A stretch of DNA of 25,653 nt, from assembly GCA_900765465.1 (NCBI GenBank), contig CAAFRM010000030.1, positions 1 through 25,653 of the forward strand, read 5' to 3'. This DNA is from an uncultured Prevotella sp. Its GTDB lineage: Bacteria; Bacteroidota; Bacteroidia; Bacteroidales; Bacteroidaceae. Numbering within the stretch: position 1 is the first letter of the stretch; every line of letters begins with the position of its first letter. Positions 14,520 to 23,572 of this stretch are shown here, one piece after another. The notes under the pieces were generated by a model, which was not told the DNA's origin, searched no databases, and was given only the letters and a program-made list of their open reading frames with translations. The translations under genes and the position numbers were made by a program.

Positions 14520-15809
14520 TTAATTATACATTCTGATGAAATCGTCCACGATGCTCTGCACCTTATCCACGACACTCTTGAACGACTTCTCGTTGAAGTA
14601 ATCGTAGTAAGAATACTTGGAACCGTCAGAGAATTCCAACCATGGCTCAGCATACCAATAGTGGTAGTTGCCATAGCCATCGTCTACAGGTGCGAGATAA
14701 ACCTTAGAGCAGCTCTTTGAGCTGTTGTTGAGGTATAACTTGGCATCAATCAACTTGTTGGCATTCTCAAGATACTGCTTAAACTGCGCCTCGTTTTCAT
14801 CATTACTGCCCGCTTTATCAAGGTTTTGAATCAGCAGATCAACATCCGAAAGCGTAGCAATCACCTTAGCCTTGCCCAAGATGTCAACCGACACAGAAAC
14901 CTTGCCGTAAGATCCCTGCAAATCATTGCCGATAGAACCCGTGGCACTGGCAGCAACCGTAATCAGCGTTTCGTTACCCTTAGAGACAGTTGCCTTAGCC
15001 TCAGCCGACTTTCCTGCCTTGAAAGCCGCCTTGTTAACCACTACCTTATAAGCACCAACCTGAGTTGTGGAAGTAATCTCTACTTCATCCTTGGTCAGGT
15101 CAATCTCACCAGTGGTCTTCACCTGGGTTTCAACCGTGGTCATGGCTCTTACCTCGCCATTTCTAGTTAGAGTAAGTTCCATCTTCTTAGGCAAGAAAAG
15201 GCGATATTCGTCTTTATACTCCTGCCACTTGTAGCCATCCCAATAGCCATCCTCGTCGTCGAAGCAATCGTGATGAATTTCTGTCCCCTCTTTGCTGGCC
15301 TTCAAGGTAAGCACGCATTTGTTGCCCTGCTTGTCGTTGAAGATGAAAGAAAGATGATCGCCACCCTTCTGAGTCTGTTTCCACACTCCGTTCTGAAGCG
15401 TAAACTCACCTACAAAGTTAGATGCAATGATCAGGTATTTGGTACCATAGTCGCTGCTTGAAACCACAGAAGCATCTCCACATGCCTCGAACCAACGAGA
15501 CACGGCATCGTCATCTTCGTAATCAACGCCATCAATCATGTTCTTGAACTCCTGCAGATCACTCACGTTCATCTTGCCCAACAATTCCTGGGCTGTAGCT
15601 TCCAGACTCTGCTTGGCTTGTGCGGCGGTCATATCTGCCGTTCCGCTGCCACCGCCAGGATTATCACTTCCTCCGCCAGGGTTCTCTGTGCCACCACCCG
15701 GATTCTCTGTACCTGGGACATCAGAATCATCACTGCTACTGCAAGACACCATGGAAAAGGTCATTGCCATAGCCAAAAAAGATACCAATAAGAAATTATT
15801 CTTTTTCAT
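14520..15809 (-). CDS. Lipoprotein of unknown function with Pro-Gly linker
   Basis: The 429-residue product has lipobox SMVSC (Cys at about 23), then a flexible linker with three near-identical ENPGGG-type units, then a mature domain I do not recognise. The C-terminal half alternates beta-like segments (VKTTGEIDLTKDEVEITSTT, later KVSVSVDILGKAKVIATLSD) and ends with a helical DKVQSIVDDFIRMYN. It is probably displayed at the surface on the linker. It starts the likely lipoprotein-receptor-DUF4249 operon. No TAnnTTTG box is seen in the 109 bp above it, so it may be read from the regulator genes upstream. Confidence 0.75.
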   Translation of the reverse strand: MKKNNFLLVSFLAMAMTFSMVSCSSSDDSDVPGTENPGGGTENPGGGSDNPGGGSGTADMTAAQAKQSLEATAQELLGKMNVSDLQEFKNMIDGVDYEDDDAVSRWFEACGDASVVSSSDYGTKYLIIASNFVGEFTLQNGVWKQTQKGGDHLSFIFNDKQGNKCVLTLKASKEGTEIHHDCFDDEDGYWDGYKWQEYKDEYRLFLPKKMELTLTRNGEVRAMTTVETQVKTTGEIDLTKDEVEITSTTQVGAYKVVVNKAAFKAGKSAEAKATVSKGNETLITVAASATGSIGNDLQGSYGKVSVSVDILGKAKVIATLSDVDLLIQNLDKAGSNDENEAQFKQYLENANKLIDAKLYLNNSSKSCSKVYLAPVDDGYGNYHYWYAEPWLEFSDGSKYSYYDYFNEKSFKSVVDKVQSIVDDFIRMYN

Positions 15810-15918
15810 ACCAGTTAGTTCAATGCTTGTCTATCCTCAGGAACAAGCGGTTAAATGAACATAGGTGGTGAGGACATCATTCCACCTTTTTCTATATTAT
15901 CTTTAATTTTCTATATCC

Positions 15919-16758
15919 CTACAATATCTCCAGTTTCTCCTTCACCGCCTTGTAGCAGCGGCGGGAAACGGTGATGTTCTCCTGGTCGAAGGGAGGAGAG
16001 AAGATGCAGCGAAGGGTGTAATTCTCGATGCTGATGAGGTAGTCGAGATTGATGATGCAATCCTGACGGACCTGAGCCAGCGATGGAGACAGGGAGAGAA
16101 TTGCCTTCGCCGTGGTCTGCTTCTTCAACTTGTGAACCTGACCATTAGCCAACCTCAGATGCCATAGACGGGTATCCTCATCAAATGTACAGCAGAACAC
16201 CTCGTCGGGCTTCACCATCAGCAAGCCCGAAATGGACTGAATGGCAAGACGCTTGCCCGATGTTCCCAACAAGCCATTCACCCCCAATAAATTCTGAGGA
16301 TCCTGATGGGATTCAGAAGAGGAGGACGAAGAGGAGGATGAAGAGAATGAAGAGGATGACGAACCATCTCCCCCTTCCATTTTCTGGCGGATGCGTCCCA
16401 CCACCAGTTCCAGCTCCTCCTGCTGATAGGGTTTCAGCAGGAAATCGAAGGCGGAAGCACGCAGCGCATCAATCATATACTTGTTGAAGGCACTATAGAA
16501 CACCACGATGAGGTCCATCGGCATCTCATCTCTCAGAGATTGCAACACCTCGAAACCCGTCTGTCCAGGCATCTCTACATCGATGAACAACACATCGGGC
16601 TGCATGCTCATCACCAAGGTCTTTGCCGACATCGCCGAAGAGGAAGTGGCTATCACCTCGAAATCTTCCAGGGCAGCCAAATCGTTCTCCAACCTCAGGA
16701 TGCTCTGTGGTTCATCATCCACTATTACTACCTTGATTTTATCTTGATCCGTTTGCAT
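15919..16758 (-). CDS. LytTR-family response regulator with poly-serine linker
   Basis: The 279-residue product has a receiver domain (about 8-125) with the acidic pair D14/D15, phospho-acceptor D60 in LFIDVEMPG, S89 and K109 in LLKPY. The C-terminal LytTR DNA-binding domain (about 175-279) includes the VRQDCIINLDYLISIE signature. The two are joined by an unusual serine tract (about residues 133-150). It belongs to the AlgR/LytR class that pairs with LytS-type kinases, and the kinase gene ends 43 bp upstream. It probably regulates a nearby operon; the receptor cluster downstream is the obvious candidate. Confidence 0.9.
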   Translation of the reverse strand: MQTDQDKIKVVIVDDEPQSILRLENDLAALEDFEVIATSSSAMSAKTLVMSMQPDVLFIDVEMPGQTGFEVLQSLRDEMPMDLIVVFYSAFNKYMIDALRASAFDFLLKPYQQEELELVVGRIRQKMEGGDGSSSSSFSSSSSSSSSSESHQDPQNLLGVNGLLGTSGKRLAIQSISGLLMVKPDEVFCCTFDEDTRLWHLRLANGQVHKLKKQTTAKAILSLSPSLAQVRQDCIINLDYLISIENYTLRCIFSPPFDQENITVSRRCYKAVKEKLEIL

Positions 16759-16801
16759 ATTATTCCATTTTTTACATATTTACGAAAGGAGTCTCCCCAC
16801 C

Positions 16802-18877
16802 CTACTGGCATACACTATAATCGTATTCGCATGGTACTCCGATACTTACACACGTTCCTTTCTGCCGGTCACTTCCGCCACCAGCAGCACCTGCACGGCT
16901 CTGCATCTTGAAATACAGTTTGCGTGCATTTCCGGCATTGAGCATCTCGATGGTACTGTTCAGGATTCTCAATCCCGTGCCCGTGCTTGCCGCAGCATTA
17001 GCCTTCCTTGTACCCATGCCAGCCACGGCACCCACGCCGCCACAGCCATTGTCGATGACATCGATGCGGAGCATGCCGTCTTCTATCCAGACTTTCACAT
17101 CGAGCAGCGGCTTCTCTCCCGATTCCTCCATTCCCACGAAAGCATGCTTCAGGGCATTCTCCACAGGAATCTGGAGAATCATGGAAGGCAGCATCAGCGA
17201 CATGTTAACCTCCTTGGCTATGTCAAAACGGGGCATCGGAAGCAACGGATTGGTTTCGTGGCGAAGAGACGAATAACTCATCACCATCTGCAACTCATCC
17301 TCCAGACTCACTGCCACCTGATCGCAGGTAAGCAGATTGGCTCGGAGCACCTGTATCAGGAGGCGCAGCGGCTTCACGTTGACACCCTTTGGCAGATTAG
17401 AGATAAAGATGTTGAGCACGTTGAACACGAAATGGGGCGAGAAGCGATTGCGTACGTTCTCCATCTTCAGTGCCATCATGCGGTTCATTTCCTCCCGATG
17501 CTGATGCTTGTGGCGCAACGACTTATAGCGATAGAACACCACCAGTGCCAACACGCCCACCACCAGCAAACCAATGACCAGGAGCAGGATTAACCGGGAA
17601 GACTTTGCCTCTGCCTGCGTACTTTGAAGAATCAGGTCGCGGCGCACGATGGCTGTATCCTGCTTGAATCGCAGCTCGTTCTCCTGCACATTCGATACCA
17701 TCGTGGCATTGCGCAGCGAGTCATCGTATTGCTTCATCAGTTTCTGATATTGCAAAGCCTTGGCAAACTGTCCCTTTCGCTCATAAAGATCAGCCCATCC
17801 CTTGTGGTAGAGATAAAGGTAGTTGGGCGACATCTTCGAGAGGTCGTATGGCTTGCTCAATATCGCCGAAGCCTTGTCCAGACGGTTCTGCTTCAGTGCC
17901 AGGGCGGCATTCAAGCCATCAATATAGAATTGCAGGTCGTTCTGCATGTTGGGTTGCACGAAGAAGAACTTCGTGGTATTAACCAGATATTTCTGGGCAG
18001 AATCCAGACGGTTGAGTTCCAGATAGGTCTGTCCCAGGTTGGCATCCACCACAGCCGTCATGAAAGGCTGTCCCATCTGCAGGGTTGCCTTCTGTGCCTT
18101 CAGAAAGCACTTCAAAGCCTCAGCCGGCTTTTCCTGACTGCTATACACATTTCCCCAACTGTTGTAGAAGAAATGGGCATCCTTCGGATTCCGGGGCGGA
18201 TACTGGCGTTCTGCCTTGCGGAAATAGAAATGCGCCAACTGATAGTTGCGCAGGTCGTTATACACCTGTCCCAATCCTGCCAGAATACTGTTCTGAGCCT
18301 CATGCAGATTCAGGGAATCTGCCAGGAAATTGGCACGGCGATACCACGAGGATGCATCCGCCAGCTTACCCAACTGCCTGGAAGCATCGGCAATATTGAT
18401 GCAGATGTCGATGGCATCATTGTGATGATCCAGTTTCATCAATTCCCGGTAAGCCTTGATGTAATAAGTGCGGGCAGGTTCCCGCTTGCCCACAGCCTGC
18501 AGCAATACACCCTGCAGGTTGTCGGCATACGACTGTATCTTGAAGGTGGTTTCCTGGTCGGGATGCTGGCGGCAAAAGCCGTTTACCGAGTCGATAAGTG
18601 CCTGGCATTCCGGATCGGCACCTTTCAGATAGCAGCATTTCGCCACAATCAGTCTTTTCCATTGCTCTACCAGTTCCGGCTTGCCTCCGCATTTCAGATT
18701 TCTGATTTGCTGAATCATCGAGTCGGGCTGGCTTTGCATCATCTGCTGATGCTGGGTTACAAACTCATCGATGGGTCTGTACCAGGAGTCATCCTCCTTT
18801 TTCTCTGAGGAGCAGGCTGCCAGCAGCATCATGCATCCCATCAGCCATAGCCAGGCATATTTTTTCAGTTGTGTCAT
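16802..18877 (-). CDS. LytS-type sensor histidine kinase with TPR sensor domain and lipoprotein signal
   Basis: The product has 691 residues. The N-terminus carries a lipobox-like LLAAC (Cys22), followed by TPR-type helical repeats (about 110-380), a short coiled segment, one membrane helix (about 428-449), a His_kinase domain with FSPHFVFNVLN (H482) and a HATPase domain with N574 in PVENALKHAF, the DNGCGG box (609-614) and GTGLRILN. This implies a periplasmic TPR sensor and a cytoplasmic kinase. The lipid anchor plus membrane helix is an unusual topology but recurs in Bacteroidota TPR kinases. It partners the LytTR regulator 43 bp downstream and follows the exporter gene by 36 bp. Confidence 0.85.
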   Translation of the reverse strand: MTQLKKYAWLWLMGCMMLLAACSSEKKEDDSWYRPIDEFVTQHQQMMQSQPDSMIQQIRNLKCGGKPELVEQWKRLIVAKCCYLKGADPECQALIDSVNGFCRQHPDQETTFKIQSYADNLQGVLLQAVGKREPARTYYIKAYRELMKLDHHNDAIDICINIADASRQLGKLADASSWYRRANFLADSLNLHEAQNSILAGLGQVYNDLRNYQLAHFYFRKAERQYPPRNPKDAHFFYNSWGNVYSSQEKPAEALKCFLKAQKATLQMGQPFMTAVVDANLGQTYLELNRLDSAQKYLVNTTKFFFVQPNMQNDLQFYIDGLNAALALKQNRLDKASAILSKPYDLSKMSPNYLYLYHKGWADLYERKGQFAKALQYQKLMKQYDDSLRNATMVSNVQENELRFKQDTAIVRRDLILQSTQAEAKSSRLILLLVIGLLVVGVLALVVFYRYKSLRHKHQHREEMNRMMALKMENVRNRFSPHFVFNVLNIFISNLPKGVNVKPLRLLIQVLRANLLTCDQVAVSLEDELQMVMSYSSLRHETNPLLPMPRFDIAKEVNMSLMLPSMILQIPVENALKHAFVGMEESGEKPLLDVKVWIEDGMLRIDVIDNGCGGVGAVAGMGTRKANAAASTGTGLRILNSTIEMLNAGNARKLYFKMQSRAGAAGGGSDRQKGTCVSIGVPCEYDYSVCQ

Positions 18878-18913
18878 AAGTCTGTTTGCTTTTAGGTTGG
18901 TTTTTCGGGAAGA

Positions 18914-19810
18914 TTATGATTCTCCCCTGGTTTTCTTGTCTGTCACATACATGCCCAGCAGGATGCAGGTGGCGCCCACCAGGAAATAGGGGGTGATTTT
19001 CTCATTGAGCACCCACGAAGCAAATATCATGGTGGTGATGGGGTTGAAGTAAACCCAGTTGGTAGCCTTCACCGTTCCCAGTTTCGAGATGCACCAGTTC
19101 CAGGTGAGGAAGCAGATCATGGAGGCGAGACAGCCCAGGAAGAGCAGGTTACCAAAGACCTGCGGACGGCTGAAGACCTCTATCGGCGGGAATCCCGGAA
19201 TGAAGAGATAATACGGCAGAATGGTCAGTACACCATAGAAGAACACCTTCCGGGTGATGAATGCCGCCCCATAATGATTGCTCACCGACTTCATGAGCAG
19301 CGAATAAATCGCCCAGCACATGCAAGCCGTAAACGCCAGGGCATCGCCCACCGGAGAGAGATGGAGCACGAATCTGCCGTTCAGCACCACGATGATCATT
19401 CCCACAAAAGCCAGTAGCGAACCGAGCAGCTGCACGATGTGGATGCGGGAGGAATCCTTATAGACCATACGCACCAGCAGGGTGGCGAAGAGCGGACAGG
19501 AACACACAATGAGCGAAGTATTCGTGGTGGTGGTGAAGTTCATCGCCTCGTTCTCGCTGTAGAAATAGAGCGAACCACCCGTAATGCCCAGCAGCGCCAT
19601 CTTAGCCTCATCCTTCCATGAATCGGCAAGGAAGCGGCGATGGTTGAAGCAGAGCATCAGCACGTAGGCGATAGAAAAGCGCAAGGTGAAGATCTGGGCT
19701 GGCGAAAGCCCATTGAGCATCAACACCTTGGTAGCTACAAAGGTGGTACCCCATATCGCTACCGTGAGAAAAGCGACGAGGTGATAGAAAATATTGCTAT
19801 TTCTTGTCAT
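18914..19810 (-). CDS. EamA/DMT-superfamily transporter
   Basis: The 298-residue product has about ten hydrophobic helices in two EamA repeats. The first starts near LTVAIWGTTFVATKVLMLNG and the second near the DALAFTACMCWAIYSLLMKS stretch, with the conserved NWVYFNPITTMIFA and a FLVGATCILLGMYVT end. Members export amino acids or other small metabolites across the inner membrane; the substrate is not predictable. It has its own promoter and is the first gene of a minus-strand series with the kinase 36 bp downstream. Confidence 0.85.
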   Translation of the reverse strand: MTRNSNIFYHLVAFLTVAIWGTTFVATKVLMLNGLSPAQIFTLRFSIAYVLMLCFNHRRFLADSWKDEAKMALLGITGGSLYFYSENEAMNFTTTTNTSLIVCSCPLFATLLVRMVYKDSSRIHIVQLLGSLLAFVGMIIVVLNGRFVLHLSPVGDALAFTACMCWAIYSLLMKSVSNHYGAAFITRKVFFYGVLTILPYYLFIPGFPPIEVFSRPQVFGNLLFLGCLASMICFLTWNWCISKLGTVKATNWVYFNPITTMIFASWVLNEKITPYFLVGATCILLGMYVTDKKTRGES

Positions 19811-19837
19811 TCATTACTAATTTTTTGTTTTATTATG

Positions 19838-19868
19838 CAAAAGTAAGATTTTTCCGTGGATAAACCAA
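19838..19868 (-). promoter_or_regulatory. Promoter of the DMT transporter operon
   Basis: On the minus strand TTGG (complement of 19865-19868), 19 bp and TACTTTTG (complement of 19838-19845) match consensus. Its -33 box lies where the -33 region of the divergent RluA-family gene would be, so the two promoters share DNA. Confidence 0.7.
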
Positions 19869-19888
19869 GACTTCTGCACTTTTTTTTG

Positions 19889-19896
19889 TAACTTTG
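19889..19896 (+). promoter_or_regulatory. -7 box of the pseudouridine synthase gene
   Basis: TAACTTTG ends only 4 bp before the ATG at 19901. Transcription would begin at or next to the start codon, giving a leaderless message. No -33 TTG is evident. Confidence 0.6.
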
Positions 19897-19900
19897 CAGT

Positions 19901-21667
19901 ATGATTTTGCATTCCATAGACCAAGTCCTGTTATCAGGCATCGACATCCCCGAGCGCATGAACAATCCGCTCGATTATCAGCCTCATCCTCTTTGCATCG
20001 CCGTATGCAAGGAGCTGCAAACCTATCTATCTGAGCGTGAAGACTGGCGAGAGGAGATAGATAAAGGAAAAATGTTTGGCGTACTCATCGTTGAGAATGC
20101 CCAACCGGAACCTGGTGTCTCAAAAATAGGCTATCTTGCTGCCTATAGCGGACAGATAGGCGGAAGAAGCGACTGGGATGACTTTGTGCCAGCCGTATTC
20201 GACTATCTGCAGCCCGACGGATATTTCAAGACCCATGAGGCTGAAATATCCGATATCAACCAGAGAATCAGGCAACTGGAAGGAAATGAGCATATAAAGG
20301 AAGCCAAGAGCCTCATCCTGCAACTGCAGGAAGAGCGGAAGCAGACCATCGCTGCCTATCAGGAAAAGATGAAGGAGGCGAAGGCAAAGCGTGATGCCCG
20401 GAGAAATACAGGAAATCTTACCCCGGAGGAAGAGGCTGAGATGGTGAAGGAAAGCCAGTTTATGAAGGCTGAACTGCGCCGACTCAAGAAATCGCTTTCA
20501 GAAAAGACCACCCTGGAAACGGAATATGAAGTCTTTCAAGCGGATATTCTTCGCCTGAAGCAACTGCGCAAGACATTATCTGATGCCTTGCAGCAATGGC
20601 TGTTCTCGCAGTTCCGCATGCAGAATCATGAAGGCAAGATGAAGGACCTACTGGAGATTTTCAGGGATGCAGCCCTCAGGGATTATCCGCAAGCCACCCT
20701 TGCAACGAGCAGAATAGCTGCCCTGAAGATGGTGCCGCCAGCCGGAAGTGGCGAGTGCTGCGAGCCGAAACTGCTGCAATATGCTTACCTGCATGGTTAC
20801 AGGCCTTTGCAGATGGCGATGTTCTGGTGGGGCGAAAGTCCGAAGGAGGAGATTCGCCATCATCTACAATTCTATCCTGCCTGCAATGGCAAATGCAAGC
20901 CGATATTGCATTGGATGCTGCCGGATAGGGTATTTGATTCAAAAATTGCCGAAAAGCAGGCATTGGAAACCTTATATGAAGACGACCAGTTGGCTGTCAT
21001 CTACAAGCCTTCGGGATTGCTGTCTGTGCCGGGCAAGGATTCATCCCAGCCATCCGTCTATTCCATCATGCGGAAGAAATATCCGGCAGCAAGCAGTCCG
21101 CTGATAGTCCATCGTCTCGACATGGCAACGAGCGGTCTGATGATTATTGCCAAGACGGATTTCGCCTACCATCGTCTGCAGAAGGAGTTTCTTCACCATC
21201 GGGTTCAGAAGAAATACATTGCCATCATCGGATGCAAGGACCAGGAAGCCTGCGATAAAATCTGGGAAAAAGCAAAGAAAGAAGAATTGAAGGAAGAAGG
21301 AAAATCTTCTATTTCCGCAGAAAAGCAGAAGATTTCCCTTCCGTTGATGCCCGATTATCTGGATCGTCCCCGCCAGATTGTGAATCATGAACAGGGCAAG
21401 GAGGCGATTACGGAGTATGAGGTTCTGGAGCGCATCGATGCCACCCATCTCCGCCTGGCACTCTATCCCAAGACGGGCAGGACCCATCAGCTCCGTGTGC
21501 ATTGTGCCCACCACGAAGGCTTGAATGCTCCCATCCTTGGCGACCCGCTCTATGGCAACGAGAAGGCAAGCCGCCTTCATCTCCATGCCGAGGAGATTAC
21601 CTTCGAGCATCCTCTTACGGGGAAGGAAATCAACATCAAGCGAGAGGCTGATTTTATTTACCCTTAA
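19901..21667 (+). CDS. RluA-family RNA pseudouridine synthase with long N-terminal extension
   Basis: The product has 588 residues, about twice a minimal RluA. The C-terminal catalytic domain (about 355-588) has YEDDQLAVIYKPSGLLSVPG, HRLDMATSGLMI (catalytic D407), KTGRTHQLRVHCAH (524-537) and LGDPLYG. The N-terminal 350 residues include a charged coiled coil (about 115-225) and a segment with clustered cysteines (GECCEPK, then a later CNGKC). This architecture occurs in Bacteroidota RluA homologues; the target RNA is uncertain. Start choice: the first ATG lies immediately after the promoter and homologues contain the nearby NNPLDYQPHPLC region, so it is accepted. Confidence 0.9.
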   Translation: MILHSIDQVLLSGIDIPERMNNPLDYQPHPLCIAVCKELQTYLSEREDWREEIDKGKMFGVLIVENAQPEPGVSKIGYLAAYSGQIGGRSDWDDFVPAVFDYLQPDGYFKTHEAEISDINQRIRQLEGNEHIKEAKSLILQLQEERKQTIAAYQEKMKEAKAKRDARRNTGNLTPEEEAEMVKESQFMKAELRRLKKSLSEKTTLETEYEVFQADILRLKQLRKTLSDALQQWLFSQFRMQNHEGKMKDLLEIFRDAALRDYPQATLATSRIAALKMVPPAGSGECCEPKLLQYAYLHGYRPLQMAMFWWGESPKEEIRHHLQFYPACNGKCKPILHWMLPDRVFDSKIAEKQALETLYEDDQLAVIYKPSGLLSVPGKDSSQPSVYSIMRKKYPAASSPLIVHRLDMATSGLMIIAKTDFAYHRLQKEFLHHRVQKKYIAIIGCKDQEACDKIWEKAKKEELKEEGKSSISAEKQKISLPLMPDYLDRPRQIVNHEQGKEAITEYEVLERIDATHLRLALYPKTGRTHQLRVHCAHHEGLNAPILGDPLYGNEKASRLHLHAEEITFEHPLTGKEINIKREADFIYP

Positions 21668-21722
21668 GGCAAAAAATATTTTCCCTTAAGGGTAATAATA
21701 TTTAGCCTTAAGGGAAAATTTT
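21660..21722. terminator. Palindromic terminator with three CCCTTAAGG units
   Basis: TTTTCCCTTAAGG (21679-21691) pairs perfectly with CCTTAAGGGAAAA (21706-21718) around a 14-base loop, then TTTT follows. A third ACCCTTAAGG unit overlaps the RluA-family stop codon. The hairpin serves convergent genes and looks bidirectional. Confidence 0.7.
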
Positions 21723-21732
21723 GTGCTATAAA

Positions 21733-21774
21733 AAAGTCTATTATATAAAGTCTACTATACAAAGTCTATTATAC
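21733..21774. repeat. Three tandem 14-bp repeats
   Basis: AAAGTCTATTATAT, AAAGTCTACTATAC and AAAGTCTATTATAC follow one another without gaps (21733, 21747, 21761), and a fourth AAAG begins. The last unit overlaps the stop codon of the transporter on the other strand. Confidence 0.8.
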
Positions 21775-23427
21775 AAAGAACATGATAATAACCTGGGCGA
21801 TGATGACTCGGATAAACATTCCCAGCGGATACACCGTGGCGTAGCTGATGCTAGGGGTGTCGCCATCCAGCGTCTCGTTGGCATAGGTGAGTGCCATCGG
21901 ATTCGCCATGCTTCCACAGAGGATTCCACAGATGCTTCCGAAATCATACTTCTTGGTCTTCAGGATGATGAAGCCCACGATGACCACAGGAACCACCGTG
22001 ATGAGGAAACCGATGCCTACCCACATCAAACCCTCGGGACGAATCACCGTCTCGAAAAACTGTCCACCAGCCGACAAGCCCAAGCAGCCCAGATAGAGAG
22101 CAAGACCCAGTTCGCGCAGCATCAAACCCGCACTTCGCGTCATATAAGAGATGAACTGCACACGAGGACCAAGGGCACCAATGAGAATACCCATCACGAT
22201 AGGACCACCGGCAATGCCCAGACGCACAGGCGCCGTCATGCCCGGAATATGAAGCGGAATGGTTCCCACGGCAAGACCGAGGATGATTCCCAGGAAGATG
22301 GCACCCAGATTAGGCTCGTTGAGCGTCTTCACGGCATTACCCAGGAACTGCTCCACGTGGTCGATGCTCGTTGGGTCACCCACCACGGTAAGGCGGTCGC
22401 CGTATTGCAGACGGAGGTCGTCGGTGGCAAGCAGTCGGATATCACCACGCAGCACTCGGCTCACGTTCACGCCATAGGTGTTGCGCATCTGGAGGCTTCC
22501 CAGTCGCTTTCCGTTGAGTCCCGGACGGGTCATCACGATGATTCGGCTTTCCAGTTTAGCATCGATGGCATTCCAGTCTACCTTATCATTATTCCACTCC
22601 TTATCCACCTTCTTTCCGAAGAGAATCTGCATGGCAGATACCTCATCCTTGTTGGTAACCACGAGCACATTGTCGTTGGTATGAAGCACGGTATCAGCTT
22701 CCGGCACGATGACCTGTTCGCCTCTCCATACTCTTGAGATGATGAACTTGCGATGGGTCATCATCGAAATTTCGGCGATGGTATTGCCATTGAGTGCCGG
22801 GTTCACGATGACGTACTGTCCGATGGCTGTATGGTCGTCTTCATCGGCACGTCGGATTTCCAGGTCAGCCGGCTTGACGAAGAGTTTGCGCAGGAACATC
22901 ATCGCCAGGATGACGCCCACCACACCCAGCGGATAGGTGACGGCACAGCCAAGTGCCGCTCCGCCGCTAGGCAAGCCCAACTGCTGCAATGCCTGCTGGG
23001 CAGCACCCAGGGCTGGCGTATTGGTGGTGGCACCGCAGAGGATGCCCACCATATCGGGCAGACTTACGGGCAGCACCAGGCAGAGGAGGAGGGAAAACAG
23101 AGTTCCTACCACGATGACCGCCAGGCTCCAGAGATTGAGCGCGATGCCTTCGTGGCGCATGGAGCCGAAGAAGTTAGGGCCCACATAGAGTCCCAGCACG
23201 TATACAAACATGGTAAGTCCGAAACTCTCGGCAAACTCCAGCATGTCAGGGTCGATGGAGAGTCCGAGATGGCCCGCCACGATACCCACGAAGAAGACGA
23301 AGGCGATGCCGAGGGAGATACCTTTTACATGGAGCTTGCCGAGGGCAAGTCCCAAAGTACAGATCAATGAAAGAATGACGATGCCTTGCACCGCCGAATG
23401 CACGTTGATTAAATTATCAAACCACAT
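21769..23427 (-). CDS. YidE/AspT-family putative transporter with two RCK_C domains
   Basis: The 552-residue product has an N-terminal membrane half (about 15-185, with GILCGATTNTPALGAA), two cytosolic TrkA-C/RCK_C domains (roughly 195-370) and a C-terminal membrane half with the matching GILCGSMANPMALTY. This internal duplication defines the aspartate:alanine exchanger (AAEx) family that includes YidE and YbjL. The characterised AspT swaps aspartate and alanine; most relatives have no known substrate. It is monocistronic with a good promoter and ends in the tandem-repeat region facing the RluA-family gene. Confidence 0.9.
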   Translation of the reverse strand: MWFDNLINVHSAVQGIVILSLICTLGLALGKLHVKGISLGIAFVFFVGIVAGHLGLSIDPDMLEFAESFGLTMFVYVLGLYVGPNFFGSMRHEGIALNLWSLAVIVVGTLFSLLLCLVLPVSLPDMVGILCGATTNTPALGAAQQALQQLGLPSGGAALGCAVTYPLGVVGVILAMMFLRKLFVKPADLEIRRADEDDHTAIGQYVIVNPALNGNTIAEISMMTHRKFIISRVWRGEQVIVPEADTVLHTNDNVLVVTNKDEVSAMQILFGKKVDKEWNNDKVDWNAIDAKLESRIIVMTRPGLNGKRLGSLQMRNTYGVNVSRVLRGDIRLLATDDLRLQYGDRLTVVGDPTSIDHVEQFLGNAVKTLNEPNLGAIFLGIILGLAVGTIPLHIPGMTAPVRLGIAGGPIVMGILIGALGPRVQFISYMTRSAGLMLRELGLALYLGCLGLSAGGQFFETVIRPEGLMWVGIGFLITVVPVVIVGFIILKTKKYDFGSICGILCGSMANPMALTYANETLDGDTPSISYATVYPLGMFIRVIIAQVIIMFFV

Positions 23428-23482
23428 AGTGTTGTTTAAATTTCAATTCCCGAGATAATGTTCGTTTATTCTATTTCGGCTG

Positions 23483-23513
23483 CAAAGGTACATTAAAATA
23501 AGTATTCTACAAA
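23483..23513 (-). promoter_or_regulatory. Promoter of the YidE-like transporter
   Basis: On the minus strand TTTG (complement of 23510-23513), 19 bp and TACCTTTG (complement of 23483-23490) match consensus, with a leader of about 50 nt. Confidence 0.75.
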
Positions 23514-23572
23514 AGAAAAATGTTCTTTTCTTCCCAATAATTCCAACAAAAGTAGAAATAAAAGAAGAGACG

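Noticed and set aside
17624..18808. Long plus-strand frame opposite the histidine kinase (394 codons)
   Set aside because: It is the antisense of a gene with clear kinase and TPR motifs. It is rich in His/Gln/Leu/Ile and has no promoter.
21721..22737. Plus-strand frame of 338 codons opposite the YidE-like transporter
   Set aside because: It is a His/Arg-rich antisense shadow of a strongly conserved membrane protein gene.
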